Shown piece by piece: positions 15,852-26,100 of a stretch of 64,000 bases of DNA. How positions within the stretch are numbered: position 1 is the stretch's first letter; each line of letters opens with the position of its first letter. The notes beneath the pieces were generated by a model. The model did not search any database, was not told the DNA's origin, and saw only the letters and a list, made by a program, of their open reading frames with translations. Origin of the DNA: Clostridium chrysemydis (GTDB taxonomy: Bacteria; Bacillota; Clostridia; Clostridiales; Clostridiaceae); contig NZ_JADEKP010000008.1 in NCBI RefSeq assembly GCF_015234215.1, forward strand, positions 1-64,000. The letters are read 5' to 3'. The position numbers and the translations under genes are program-made.

Positions 15852-16910
15852 TTAAATTAAGTCTTTTATACCACCAGATATTTTATCTATATCTAATATA
15901 TAATCGACCTTTCCTGTTAATATAGCCGCCCTTGGCATACCAAATATCGTACATGTATTTTCTGATTGTGCAATTGTAACTCCACCAGCATTTTTAACTG
16001 TTTTGATACCATCTGCACCATCTCTTCCCATCCCTGTTAAAAGACATGCTAATATATTTTTTCCATATACCTCTACTGCTGATTGGAATAATTTATCTAC
16101 AGCAGGTCTTACGCCCCACATTGTAGGTGCATCTGAAAATGCTATTCTTTTATTTTTATCAACAAGCATATGTACTCCGCCTCTTGCAATATAGACTGTA
16201 TTATTTTCTATTTTCATACCCTCTTCAGCTTCTAAAACTTTAAGGCTACAAACTCTATTTAATCTATCTGCAAAAGCTTTTGTAAATCCTACCGGCATAT
16301 GTTGAACTATTAATATTGGTTTATTTATACTATTATCAAGTCCTTCAATAACTTTTTGTATCGCTCTAGGGCCTCCAGTAGATGCACCTATTAATATTAC
16401 ATCTATTTTGTTTTTATTAATCTTAACTTCTCTTTTAAGATTAACAAAATCGTCTTCCATAACTTTTACACTTTTACTAGGTCTTGATACATTTTTACTT
16501 TTAGTTGCAACTACTTTTAACTTTTCAATTAATTGATCTGAAACTTTTTTTATATCTAGTGAAATTGCACCTGATGGTTTTGTTACAAAATCAACTGCTC
16601 CATTATAAAGGCATTCCATAGTTTTACTTGAACCTTCTTCAGTATTACTACTTATCATCATTACAGGAACATAAATATTTTTTCTTTTAAGTTCCTTTAG
16701 AGTGTCTATACCATCTAATTCTGGCATTTCTAGATCTAAAGTTACTACATCTGGGTTTAATTCATCTATTCTTTTTATAAGCTCATTACCATTTCTAAGT
16801 TTTGCTACAACTTCAAAACTTTCATCTGATTCAATAATCTCAGATATTAGCTTTCTCATAAATGCAGAGTCATCTACTACTGCAACTTTTATTTTAATCC
16901 CACTTCCCAT
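15852..16910 (-). CDS. cheB: Receptor methylesterase/deamidase CheB (352 aa)
   Basis: Receiver domain (1-125, phosphoacceptor D59 in TLDLEMPELDG) joined to the CheB catalytic domain (~165-350) with the serine in IGASTGGPRAI, the histidine in VQHMP and the aspartate in GMGRDGADGI. Removes methyl groups added by CheR when phosphorylated by CheA. Its start overlaps the cheD stop by one base. Confidence 0.96.
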   Translation of the reverse strand: MGSGIKIKVAVVDDSAFMRKLISEIIESDESFEVVAKLRNGNELIKRIDELNPDVVTLDLEMPELDGIDTLKELKRKNIYVPVMMISSNTEEGSSKTMECLYNGAVDFVTKPSGAISLDIKKVSDQLIEKLKVVATKSKNVSRPSKSVKVMEDDFVNLKREVKINKNKIDVILIGASTGGPRAIQKVIEGLDNSINKPILIVQHMPVGFTKAFADRLNRVCSLKVLEAEEGMKIENNTVYIARGGVHMLVDKNKRIAFSDAPTMWGVRPAVDKLFQSAVEVYGKNILACLLTGMGRDGADGIKTVKNAGGVTIAQSENTCTIFGMPRAAILTGKVDYILDIDKISGGIKDLI

Positions 16911-17395
16911 TATATTATCTTCACTCCCTGTCCTACAATTTTTAATGTAACCTCTCCATTCTCAGCATCAAAAATCATAGTTCTCCCTTTACTTCCACCT
17001 ATATCTTCAGAAATTAACCTAATTCCTTCTTTTTCTAAAGCTTTCTTAACTGCTTCACCATTACGTTTTCCAATATCACTAATCATACTAGTATCACTGA
17101 AGTTAAACATAGAAGCACCTCCAGCTATCTTAGCTGTCATATCCCGCTTTAATGATCCAGTATTAATCATCTTTTTCACAAGTTCTGGAATTGCTAAATC
17201 TGCGTATTTTGCTGTATTAGTAATCTTCTTAAATTGAGTACTATCAGCTAACATGATATGTGCTAAACCTGCGATTTTATTTCGCCTATCATATATAGCT
17301 ATTCCGACACAAGAACCAAGGCCTATAGTCATTATCTTTCCAGGCGCTCGTACAACATTCAAGTCAGCAATCCCTACCTTTACATCATCAATCAC
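16910..17395 (-). CDS. cheD: Chemoreceptor deamidase CheD (161 aa)
   Basis: Deamidates receptor glutamines and activates CheC. Catalytic Cys in GLGSCVGIAIYD and His in LAHIMLADS are present, with GGASMF further on. Start is GTG (17393-17395) behind AGGAGG with 7 bases between. Full length. Confidence 0.94.
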   Translation of the reverse strand: MIDDVKVGIADLNVVRAPGKIMTIGLGSCVGIAIYDRRNKIAGLAHIMLADSTQFKKITNTAKYADLAIPELVKKMINTGSLKRDMTAKIAGGASMFNFSDTSMISDIGKRNGEAVKKALEKEGIRLISEDIGGSKGRTMIFDAENGEVTLKIVGQGVKII

Positions 17396-17406
17396 TATAA
17401 TGCCTC

Positions 17407-17853
17407 CTAAAATATTTTTGTCTCATCGTCCTCTGAAAGTACCCTGTCTAGATTTAATAAGATAACTATTCTGTCTTCTAACTTTACAAGTCCACTTATA
17501 TACTCTTCTCTTAACCCATTTGTTATAGGAGGTACTCCCTCTAGTAAATTTAAATCTACAGTTTTAACTTCATATACGTTGTCTACTACTATTCCAAACT
17601 GTCTATTGTCTCTTTTTACTATAATTATTTTTCTTCCTTCGCTCTCTTTATCCATATAGCTAAAGCGCTTATTTAAATTAAGTATTGGTAGTATTTTACC
17701 CTCATGCTTTATAACACCATCAATATAATTTGGTGAATCAGGCAGTACAGTAGGCTTTTCATACCCTATAATTCTTTCAACTTGTCCTATATCAGTCGCA
17801 AAATATTCATTATTAAGGCTAAATATTAAGATTTTCAAATTATTACCTTCCAA
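17407..17853 (-). CDS. Second CheW-like protein (148 aa)
   Basis: CheW-fold protein with IFSLNNEYFATDIGQVERII and PNYIDGVIKHEGKILPILNL; less canonical than the other CheW here (no INLRG motif). It may be a CheW/CheV-like adaptor with no receiver domain, coupling a different receptor class. The likely start is TTG (17851-17853) behind AGGAGG with 8 bases between; a second TTG five codons later, behind GGAAGG, cannot be excluded. Lies between fapA and cheD. Confidence 0.85.
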   Translation of the reverse strand: MEGNNLKILIFSLNNEYFATDIGQVERIIGYEKPTVLPDSPNYIDGVIKHEGKILPILNLNKRFSYMDKESEGRKIIIVKRDNRQFGIVVDNVYEVKTVDLNLLEGVPPITNGLREEYISGLVKLEDRIVILLNLDRVLSEDDETKIF

Positions 17854-17865
17854 GATTACATCCTC

Positions 17866-19731
17866 CTAAAAATTCAATTTTTCAATAATTAACTCTCCGT
17901 CTTTATCAAGATATGCATGTAAATCTTTACCTTTAGTGTCTAGAACACTTTTTCTGTTTCCAACCTTTATAGTTGTATTGTGATAAAACTCATCTACATC
18001 TATCTTTCCTTTATCAGAAACACTAAGAACTGTAGTTACTCCAGCTGGACTTCCTACAACTTTAGCTTTTAAGTTTCCATTTGCATAAATCGTTCCGCCT
18101 CTACAGACACAATTATCCCCATCAAATATTATGTCTCCCCCTGCGCTAATTTCAGATACATATTGTCCTTTACCATTAAAAACAATATCTCCACTTGCAG
18201 TTAAGGTGCTATCTTGACAGTAAGACATAAAAATATTAGATGATCTTTGCATAGTTCTATTTACTTCTTTTATTTCTCTATTTATAATATCGTAAATATT
18301 ATCTACTTCATTTAGTTCCTTTATATTTAATGGACCTAAACCTGCTAATTTATTTCTTAGTAATTCAATTAAGCCGTCGTCATTTGGGAATAAACTTTTA
18401 TATGCAACTTTATATGCTAAGACTCTAAAAATCATTTTTTGAAGTCCTTTAAACTTTTGATCTATAATAAGCTTTATAGCTTTTCCAGCCTCAAAAGATC
18501 CTTTTTTTGAATTTTTAAGTTGTTTAGAAACACTTATTATCTTTTCTATATCACTATTTAATTCTTTTAGACTTTCAACATATTTTAAGAAATCTTCATT
18601 TTCTACTCCCGCAATAACCTTAGAATTTAATACACTACCTTTTATTATCGTATCTCCGCCCGATTTAATAATAGCTGATTCAACATTTTTATTAATATTT
18701 ATTAAATTACCACCTGAAACAGTCATCCCCATACTAACATTACCATTAATATTTATGTCTCCTATGAAATTAATATTTCCACTTTCTATATCAATATCTT
18801 TAGAAATATCCATGCTATCTATAATTTTAATAGTTCCATTTGATAAGTCTACTCTACCATTTTTTATAGATCTTAAAATATCTCCTTCTCTTATTACGCC
18901 TTCGCCGATTTTAATAGGTAGTCCTTTTTTATCTATCTTTTTAATATCTTTTCCAAATATATCTTTTCCAGATGATCCAATTTTACCAATATGTATTATA
19001 GCTAAATCTGAATCTGCCTTTACGTTATCTATTTTATTTAAATTTCTAAAGTTTACTTTATAATTTATATTATTTTTATCTTCTTTAGTTTTATATAGAA
19101 GTTCTATAACATCTTCTTCGTCATCTATTTTTTCTATCCCTCTAGCTATAACTTTTGTTACAGACTCTTCTTTAGATAATATAATTGAGTTTATAGCTTC
19201 AAAATCTAATCCAAAAATTACATTTTTAGTCTTTATAAAATTTAAAATCTCTTCTTTCTTTTTATCAAAATCTATTTCCTTATAGTCACCAAAGTCCCGC
19301 TTTAAAATAAGTTTGTTTTTTAATTTTTCTTTTTTTAATGTAGAAAATCTGTTATTCCCTCCATTTACTTCAAGAGTTCCTTCCAAGTTATCCTTTGATG
19401 CCTTAAAATCTATTGTAAGACCATTATCGTCTTCTAAAACTCTAGCCTTCACAGTATCCATTTTAGAAACTATAACTTTATCTTTCATTTTTTGACCATT
19501 TACAATAACCATTACGTTTTCATCTGAAATGATTTCTATTTCTTCACAGTCAAAATCTTCTAACTCAATATCATAAATATTTACTTCATTTAAGATATCA
19601 ACTTTAAATACAATCCCATCCTCACACTTATCCATTTTAAGCATCTTATATTGTATATCTTTTTTTTCTAGCCCAAACTCATTTGATGCTATATTTAAAC
19701 ATTCATCAATAGTCTTCCCCTCAACAACCAT
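17866..19731 (-). CDS. FapA family protein, DUF342 (621 aa)
   Basis: Clostridial/Bacillus FapA-type protein (flagellar assembly protein A, DUF342). N-terminal Jag-N-like segment (TIDECLNIASNEFGLEKKDIQYKML), then a middle region, then a right-handed beta-helix-like repeat region rich in GDI/GNI turns (about residues 260-360 and 520-585: ININGNVSMG, GDIIFDGDNCVCRGGTIYANGNL) interrupted by a coiled coil (~390-480). Polymer-like scaffold is likely; the exact role is unproven. ATG 19731 is preferred over 19737, because AAGGGGG would otherwise touch the start. Confidence 0.85.
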   Translation of the reverse strand: MVVEGKTIDECLNIASNEFGLEKKDIQYKMLKMDKCEDGIVFKVDILNEVNIYDIELEDFDCEEIEIISDENVMVIVNGQKMKDKVIVSKMDTVKARVLEDDNGLTIDFKASKDNLEGTLEVNGGNNRFSTLKKEKLKNKLILKRDFGDYKEIDFDKKKEEILNFIKTKNVIFGLDFEAINSIILSKEESVTKVIARGIEKIDDEEDVIELLYKTKEDKNNINYKVNFRNLNKIDNVKADSDLAIIHIGKIGSSGKDIFGKDIKKIDKKGLPIKIGEGVIREGDILRSIKNGRVDLSNGTIKIIDSMDISKDIDIESGNINFIGDININGNVSMGMTVSGGNLININKNVESAIIKSGGDTIIKGSVLNSKVIAGVENEDFLKYVESLKELNSDIEKIISVSKQLKNSKKGSFEAGKAIKLIIDQKFKGLQKMIFRVLAYKVAYKSLFPNDDGLIELLRNKLAGLGPLNIKELNEVDNIYDIINREIKEVNRTMQRSSNIFMSYCQDSTLTASGDIVFNGKGQYVSEISAGGDIIFDGDNCVCRGGTIYANGNLKAKVVGSPAGVTTVLSVSDKGKIDVDEFYHNTTIKVGNRKSVLDTKGKDLHAYLDKDGELIIEKLNF

Positions 19732-19750
19732 AGCCATCCCCCTTATGTAG

Positions 19751-20389
19751 TTATTTCCATTTTAAAATTTCAATATCATTTTTCTTTTTAAAATTAATTA
19801 AATATGGTTTTCCTACTAGATCTAATAACGGTTTATCGCTTAAAGAATCTGAAAACATATACGAGTTTTTAAAGTCAACCTCAATATTTTCTTTATTTAA
19901 TACTTCTTTTAATCTTATAACCTTTTGTTCACCTTTGCAGTTTAAACCATCCATCGTTCTAGTGAATTTTCCGCTTGAAAATTTGAATTTTGTTCCTATA
20001 ACTTTATCTACTTCTTTGATTTTGTAAAATTCTTTTAAATAAAATTCTGGAGATGCAGATATTAAATATATCTTATATCCTTCTTTTTTAAGCTTTTTCA
20101 TCATATCTATTGCATCATTATATAGAATTTTTTCTAAAACTTTTTCGTAAAATTCCTTAACTGTATTTTCTAAATCTTTTTCTTCTATTCCATCAATAAA
20201 TTTTAAGAAAGATTGTTTTACTTTTTTTTCATCATATATTTTAAGTCCATATAAAGCTCCACTAAAAATTGCTCTAGGTAAAAATTTAATATTTTTTTTA
20301 TCCTTATGAATCATAAACTTAAAAAATTGCATTAAAGTTTCTTTTCTTGTAATTGTAAAATCTACGTCAAATATTGCTAATTTCTCCAT
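19751..20389 (-). CDS. HAD-IB family phosphatase (212 aa)
   Basis: Haloacid dehalogenase-fold hydrolase of the SerB-like class IB: motif I FDVDFTITRKE (nucleophile Asp8, second Asp10), motif II ISASPEF, motif III/IV K...FSDSLSDKPLL. Helical cap inserted after motif I. Substrate unknown; relatives act on phosphoserine or phospholipid-type phosphomonoesters. It is 19 bp upstream of fapA on the same strand, so the chemotaxis operon may start here, but no functional link is evident. A TATAAT-like -10 at 20420-20425 (minus) has only a poor -35. Confidence 0.82.
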   Translation of the reverse strand: MEKLAIFDVDFTITRKETLMQFFKFMIHKDKKNIKFLPRAIFSGALYGLKIYDEKKVKQSFLKFIDGIEEKDLENTVKEFYEKVLEKILYNDAIDMMKKLKKEGYKIYLISASPEFYLKEFYKIKEVDKVIGTKFKFSSGKFTRTMDGLNCKGEQKVIRLKEVLNKENIEVDFKNSYMFSDSLSDKPLLDLVGKPYLINFKKKNDIEILKWK

Positions 20390-20448
20390 CTAATCCTCCA
20401 AAATCTATTTATATAATTTATTATATAATATATTAATCAGTTTTACTA

Positions 20449-20487
20449 AAAAAAAGCTAACTTTTTTCAAAAAAAGTTAGCTTTTTT
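20449..20487 (-). terminator. Terminator of aminotransferase gene
   Basis: Long stem AAAAAAGCTAACTTTTTT / AAAAAAGTTAGCTTTTTT; A- and T-runs make it functional in both directions. It ends the aspB transcript just before the HAD gene promoter region. Confidence 0.92.
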
Positions 20488-20493
20488 AATAAA

Positions 20494-21672
20494 TTATTTT
20501 ATTATATTTAAAAAGTTTTTAATTCTTTCTATTCCTTCTTCAATTTGCTCTTTAGAAATCGCATACGAAAGTCTTATATATCCTTCTAATCCAAACCCAA
20601 TTCCAGGAATAACAGCTACCTTTTCTTTTTCTAAAAGCTCCTTAGAAAACTCTAGAGAGTCCTTTATATCATCATTTAAATATTTCGTTATATCAACCAT
20701 AACATAAAAAGCTCCTTTTGGCTCAATTATATCTATATCTTTTAAACCTTTTAATAATTTAACCATAAAGTTTTTTCTGTCTTCAAAAGCTTTAACCATT
20801 TTTAAAAGCTCATCTTTAGGACCGTTTAAAGCCTCCAGTGCTGCGTATTGAGTTATCGAACAAGTATTTGATGTAGTGTGACTTTGAATACTTGTCATAA
20901 GTTTTATAATATCTTTATTAGATGCAGCGTATCCTATTCTCCACCCAGTCATTGCACTTGATTTTGAAAACCCATTTATAACTATCGTATTTTCATAAGC
21001 ATAAGGGCTTAAGCTTGCAATGCTTATATGCTTCTCATTATCATAAATAAGTTTTTCATAAATCTCATCAGATATTATTATAAGTTTATTTTCTTCTGCA
21101 AATTTTGCAAGGTCATAAAGCTCTTCTTTTGTATATATAGTTCCTGTTGGATTGTTTGGACTATTTATTATAAAAGCTTTAGTTTTTGAAGTTACTGCTT
21201 TTTCTAATTCTTCCCTATTTAATTTATATCCATTTTCTTTTGAAGTATTTAAAAATACAGGTTTACCATCTGCTAATTTAATTAGTTCTGGATAACTAAC
21301 CCAGTAAGGCGTTGCCATTATTACTTCATCTTCCGGATTTAAAATAGCTAAAAAAGCATTTGCTAAAGATTGTTTTGCTCCAGTACTTACTAAAATTTGA
21401 TCCACCTTATACTCTAAGCCGTTATCTTCTTTAAATTTTTTACATATAGCTTCTCTAAGTTCTAGTATTCCTGAAGTTTGAGTATACTTAGTTTTGCCAT
21501 CAAGCATTGCTTTATAAGCTGCATCTATAATATTTTTAGGTGTATTAAAATCTGGTTCACCTGCCCCAAAGCTTATTACATCAACTCCTAAGTCTCTAAG
21601 ACTCTTTGCTTTCGCTGTTATTTCAAGAGTTATTGACGGCGCTATATCTTTAGCTTTTTTTGATAAGTTCAT
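20494..21672 (-). CDS. aspB: Aspartate/aromatic aminotransferase (392 aa)
   Basis: Fold-type I PLP enzyme of the Igamma aspartate aminotransferase group. Start LSKKAKDIAPSITLEITAKAK and SFGAGEPDFNTP are typical; NSPNNPTG (~170), YEKLIYD and the PLP lysine in INGFSKSSAMTGWRIGYA (~235) are intact, and the C-terminal arginine lies in GYIRLSYA. Length normal. Substrate range (aspartate versus aromatic or branched) cannot be settled here. Likely shares a transcript with the PHP gene 19 bp upstream. Confidence 0.92.
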   Translation of the reverse strand: MNLSKKAKDIAPSITLEITAKAKSLRDLGVDVISFGAGEPDFNTPKNIIDAAYKAMLDGKTKYTQTSGILELREAICKKFKEDNGLEYKVDQILVSTGAKQSLANAFLAILNPEDEVIMATPYWVSYPELIKLADGKPVFLNTSKENGYKLNREELEKAVTSKTKAFIINSPNNPTGTIYTKEELYDLAKFAEENKLIIISDEIYEKLIYDNEKHISIASLSPYAYENTIVINGFSKSSAMTGWRIGYAASNKDIIKLMTSIQSHTTSNTCSITQYAALEALNGPKDELLKMVKAFEDRKNFMVKLLKGLKDIDIIEPKGAFYVMVDITKYLNDDIKDSLEFSKELLEKEKVAVIPGIGFGLEGYIRLSYAISKEQIEEGIERIKNFLNIIK

Positions 21673-21691
21673 ATTTGTTTCGCCCCTTTAA

Positions 21692-22510
21692 TTATTTATT
21701 CTTTGCTCCTATAAATTTTTCATATAATTCGCTATCTATTCCTTCAGAGCCAATCTCACATTCAGAAAGGCAGCAGTGAAAATCACTTCCACCAGTAACA
21801 ACCATTTTGTACTTTTTACTCAAGTTATAAAATTTATTTATCTGTTCTTTAGTGTGGCTATTGTGGTATACTTCAATACCTTTTAATCCATAACACCTTA
21901 GTTCTTTAATTATATTTTCAACCTCTCGTGCTTTATATATTTTTCCAGGATGCGCTAACACAGCTATTCCCTTTGAATTTATTATAAGTTTTATAGCTTC
22001 TTTATAAGTTAGCTTCTTCCCTTTTTCGTAAGCAGGTTTTCCTTGAACTAAATACTTATTAAATGCAGTTTTATAATTGCACTCATAACCTTTTTTAACT
22101 ATCTCTAGCGCAATATTTGCTCTTCCCACAGTTTCTTTGCCATTTTTCAAAACTTCTGATATATCTATATCAATCCCCATTTTATTAAGCTTTGAAACTA
22201 TACTTTTAGCTCTCTCTTTTCTATAGAACTTAAGTTCAGTTAATACTTTTTTTAAATTTTCATTTTCTATATCTATAAAATATCCCAAAATATGAATCTC
22301 TATTCCATTTACCTCTGTACTAAGTTCAATTCCAGGAATAACATCTAAATCATCATATTTGTTATTTGTTATATATTGAGCATCTAAAGTATCGTGGTCA
22401 GTTATAGATATGCATTTAACTCCTTTATTTCTTGCAGTACTTACAATCTCTTCTGGTGTCAACTTGCCATCTGAAAAGGAAGAATGAATATGTAAATCAC
22501 AAAATTTCAT
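21692..22510 (-). CDS. PHP-domain phosphoesterase (272 aa)
   Basis: Metal-dependent PHP hydrolase of the YciV/nucleoside-bisphosphate phosphatase type. Metal ligands are visible in order: DLHIHSSFSDG (residues 5-15), SITDHDT, PGIELS, VLAHPG and GSDFHC. Relatives hydrolyse 3',5'-nucleoside bisphosphates or 5' ends of short RNA. Start at ATG 22510 with GGAAGG eight bases before; an ATG 21 bp upstream overlaps that ribosome site. Confidence 0.88.
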   Translation of the reverse strand: MKFCDLHIHSSFSDGKLTPEEIVSTARNKGVKCISITDHDTLDAQYITNNKYDDLDVIPGIELSTEVNGIEIHILGYFIDIENENLKKVLTELKFYRKERAKSIVSKLNKMGIDIDISEVLKNGKETVGRANIALEIVKKGYECNYKTAFNKYLVQGKPAYEKGKKLTYKEAIKLIINSKGIAVLAHPGKIYKAREVENIIKELRCYGLKGIEVYHNSHTKEQINKFYNLSKKYKMVVTGGSDFHCCLSECEIGSEGIDSELYEKFIGAKNK

Positions 22511-22593
22511 ATTAATCACCTTCCAACTCACATAATGAATATACCATTATTGTCTATTAAAGTAAATTATTCAATATAATTATATTCACAAAA

Positions 22594-22615
22594 GGAGAGT
22601 GAATTTTCACTCTCC
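22594..22615 (-). terminator. Terminator after DUF1292 gene
   Basis: Stem GGAGAGTGAA / TTCACTCTCC with a 2-base centre, then TTTT on the minus strand. Confidence 0.88.
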
Positions 22616-22623
22616 CATAATTT

Positions 22624-22968
22624 TTAGTTTTCAACTAATACTTCGTTGTAGTATTTAGCTACTTCATTAAATTCATCTTCGTCTGGAACTACTAGTTCTT
22701 CCTCTACTAATCTGAACATATAAACTGAATCATCAGTAGGGTTTTGAGCTAAGTAATACTCTCCACCGTTATATTCAAATTCATCTATAATAGGGCAAGC
22801 AACTTCGTTACCTTCTTCGTCTACTAAATCAACTACGAAATGTTCATGTTCTTGTTCACCGCATCCACATCCACATTCGTGATCGTGGTCATGCTCGTGG
22901 CTTCCACATCCGCATCCGTTACCTTCTTCGTGGCTTCCACATCCACATTTGTTTAAATCTTTATCCAT
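22624..22968 (-). CDS. DUF1292 protein with Cys/His-rich N-terminus (114 aa)
   Basis: C-terminal ~60 residues match the DUF1292 pattern (VDLVDEEGNEVACPIIDEFEYNGGEYYLA), a small beta protein of unknown role. The N-terminal ~45 residues are unusual: three CGCG-type clusters interleaved with SHEHDHDHE and EQEHEH stretches, giving many potential Zn, Ni or Cu ligands. An ATG 39 bp upstream is in frame, but AAGGAGG lies just before ATG 22968, which is taken as the start. Monocistronic: terminator after it, no close neighbour upstream. Acidic, cytosolic. Confidence 0.85.
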   Translation of the reverse strand: MDKDLNKCGCGSHEEGNGCGCGSHEHDHDHECGCGCGEQEHEHFVVDLVDEEGNEVACPIIDEFEYNGGEYYLAQNPTDDSVYMFRLVEEELVVPDEDEFNEVAKYYNEVLVEN

Positions 22969-23134
22969 TTCTTTTTCCTCCTTCAATTGTATATTGTCTA
23001 TTTTCATTCTACCCTTATTTTATCTAAATTAAAAGCAAATTCTTTAATTTTTTTAATTTATTCACTCATTCTCTACGAATTTTCTTTATTCACTTACTTA
23101 TAATTGAGTTTTTTTAATATTTTGTAAGATAAAT

Positions 23135-23168
23135 AAAAAAGACTCAAGCAAAGCCTGAGTCTTTTTTT
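23135..23168 (-). terminator. Terminator of pyruvate oxidoreductase gene
   Basis: Stem AAAAAAGACTCA / TGAGTCTTTTTT with an internal loop near AGC/GCC, then an A/T flank giving U-runs. Lies 17 bp after the stop. Confidence 0.9.
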
Positions 23169-23184
23169 ATATTAAAGATGAATT

Positions 23185-26100
23185 TTAGTTATCAGCAGCT
23201 AATTTTTTGTATCCTGCTAATCTTTCTTTTGCATCTTTTTCAGTTTTCTCGAATAATGCTTCTGCAGCTTCTGGGAATGCTTTAGCAAGTGAAGCGTATC
23301 TAACTTCTCCCATTAAGAATTCTCTGAAGTCTCCAGTTGGTTCTTTTGAATCTAAAACGAATGGATTCTTTCCAGCTTCTTTAACTTCTGGGTTGAATCT
23401 GTACATTGCCCAATATCCGCAATCTACTGCTTTTTTAGCTTCAACTTGGCTGTTACCCATACCAATCTTAATTCCGTGATTTATACATGGAGCGTAAGCT
23501 ATGATTAGTGATGGTCCTTTGTATGCTTCTGCTTCAGCGATAGCTTTAAGAGTTTGGTTCTTATCAGCTCCCATTGAAATTTGAGCAACATATACATATC
23601 CGTAGCTCATTGCGATCATACCAAGGTCTTTTTTCTTAGTTTTCTTACCTGATGCAGCGAATTTAGCTATTGCAGCAGTTGGAGTTGATTTTGATGATTG
23701 ACCACCAGTGTTTGAGTAAACTTCTGTATCAAATACAAATATGTTTACATCTTCTCCAGTAGCTAATACGTGGTCTACTCCACCGAATCCGATATCATAT
23801 GACCATCCGTCTCCACCAAATATCCATTGTGATGGTTTTACTAAGAAGTCTTTTTCATTTAAGATAGCTTTTGCGTGTACGTTGTCTGATCCTTCTAAAG
23901 CAGCAACAACAGCGTCAGCTCTATCTCTAGTTCCTTCACCAGTTGTGAATCCGTCAACGAATGCTTGTAATTCTTCTACAGCTACTCCGTCAGCGATAGC
24001 TTTAAGAGCGTTTTCTTTAACTCTTTCTCTTATAGCGTTAGCACCTAAGAACATACCTAATCCGAATTCAGCGTTGTCTTCGAATAATGAGTTAGCCCAA
24101 GCTGGTCCGTGACCTTTGTGGTTAACTGTGTATGGAGTTGAAGGTGCTGATCCACCCCAGATTGATGAACATCCAGTAGCGTTAGCTATCATCATTCTGT
24201 CTCCGAATAATTGAGTTATTAACTTAGCGTAAGGAGTTTCTCCACAACCTGCACAAGCTCCTGAGAACTCGAATAATGGTTGCTCGAATTGGCTTCCTTT
24301 AAGTGTTTTCTTGTTCATTGGGTTAGCTTTTGGTGAAACTTTTTCTATAGCGTAATCCCAGTTAGCTATTTCAGCATCTTGAGTTGCAGCTGGTTTCATA
24401 ACTAAAGCTTTTCCTGGTGCTGGACAAACTTGAGCACAGTTTCCACATCCAGTACAATCTAATGGAGTAATTCCGATTGTGAATTTAACAGGAGTTTCAG
24501 TTTTTAATGCTCTAGCATCTACAGCTTTGAATCCTGCTGGTGCGTTAGCTAATTCTTCTTCAGTTAATAAGAATGGTCTAATTGCAGCATGTGGACAAAC
24601 GTAAGCACATTGGTTACATTGAATACATTTATCTTCTTCCCATTCAGGAACGTTTATAGCTATTCCTCTTTTTTCTGAAGCAGCAGTTCCAGCTTCGAAA
24701 GTACCATCTTCCATTCCGTTGAATGCTGAAACTGGTAAATCGAATCCTTCTTGTCTGTTTATAGGATCTACTATATTTTTAACGAAATCAGTTTTTGGTC
24801 TAGCTTCAACTACTGCTTCTTCTTTAGCATCTTTCCATGAAGCTGGAACTGTGATTTCTACTATTGAGTCAACACCTTTGTCAATTGCAGCGTTGTTCAT
24901 ATCAACAACTTTTTGACCTTTTTTACCGTATGAAGTAACAACAGCGTCTTTTAAGTATTTAACTGCATCTTCAACTGGGATAATGTTTGCTAGCTTGAAG
25001 AAAGCTGATTGCATTATCATGTTGATTCTTCCACCTAATCCTATTTCTTGAGCTATCTTAACAGCGTTTAAAGTATAGAATTTGATGTTGTTTTCAGCTA
25101 TATATCTTTTGTATGAAGCTGGTAAGTTTTCTTCAACTTCTTCTGGAGTCCAGATTGAGTTTAAAAGGAATGTTCCATTTGGTTTTAATCCTTCTAATAC
25201 GTTGTATTTGTATACATATGATTGGTTGTGACAAGCAACGAAATCAGCTTTGTTTATTAAGTAAGGTGATTTTATTGGTTGTTTACCAAATCTTAAGTGT
25301 GATACTGTTATACCACCTGATTTTTTAGAGTCATATGAGAAATATCCTTGAGCATACATATCAGTATGGTCTCCGATAATTTTGATAGCACTTTTGTTAG
25401 CACCAACAGTACCATCTGATCCTAATCCCCAGAACTTACAAGCTGTAGTTCCTTTTGGAGTAGCATCTATATCTTCGTGAACTTCTAATGAAGTGTTTGT
25501 AACGTCATCGTTTATAGCTAATGTGAATCCGTCTTTTGGTTCGTCTTTAGCTAAGTTTTCATATACTGCAGCGATGTGTCCTGGGTTAGGGTCTTTTGAT
25601 CCTAATCCGAATCTACCACCAACTATTACAGGAGCATTTTCTTCTCCATAGTAAGCGCTCTTAACATCTAAGTATAATGGTTCACCAACTGAACCTGGTT
25701 CTTTAGTTCTATCTAAAACAGCTATTTTCTTAACTGTGCTAGGCATAGCTTTCTTTAATCTTTCGATATCGAAAGGTCTGTATAATCTTACTTTAACAAC
25801 TCCGACTTTTTGTCCGTTAGCGTTTAAGTAATCTATAGTTTCTTCACAAACATCTGTAGCTGATCCCATTGCAACTATTACTCTGTCAGCATCAGCTGCT
25901 CCATAGTAATCGAAACAGTGGTATTCTCTACCAGTTATTTTAGTTATTTCTGCCATATAGTTTTCTACAACATCAGGAATGCTGTTATAGAATTTGTTTA
26001 CAGCTTCTCTAGTTTGGAAATAGATATCCGGGTTTTGAGCAGTACCTCTAGTCACTGGGTGGTTAGGGTTTAATGCTCTATCTCTGAATGCTTGTAAAGC

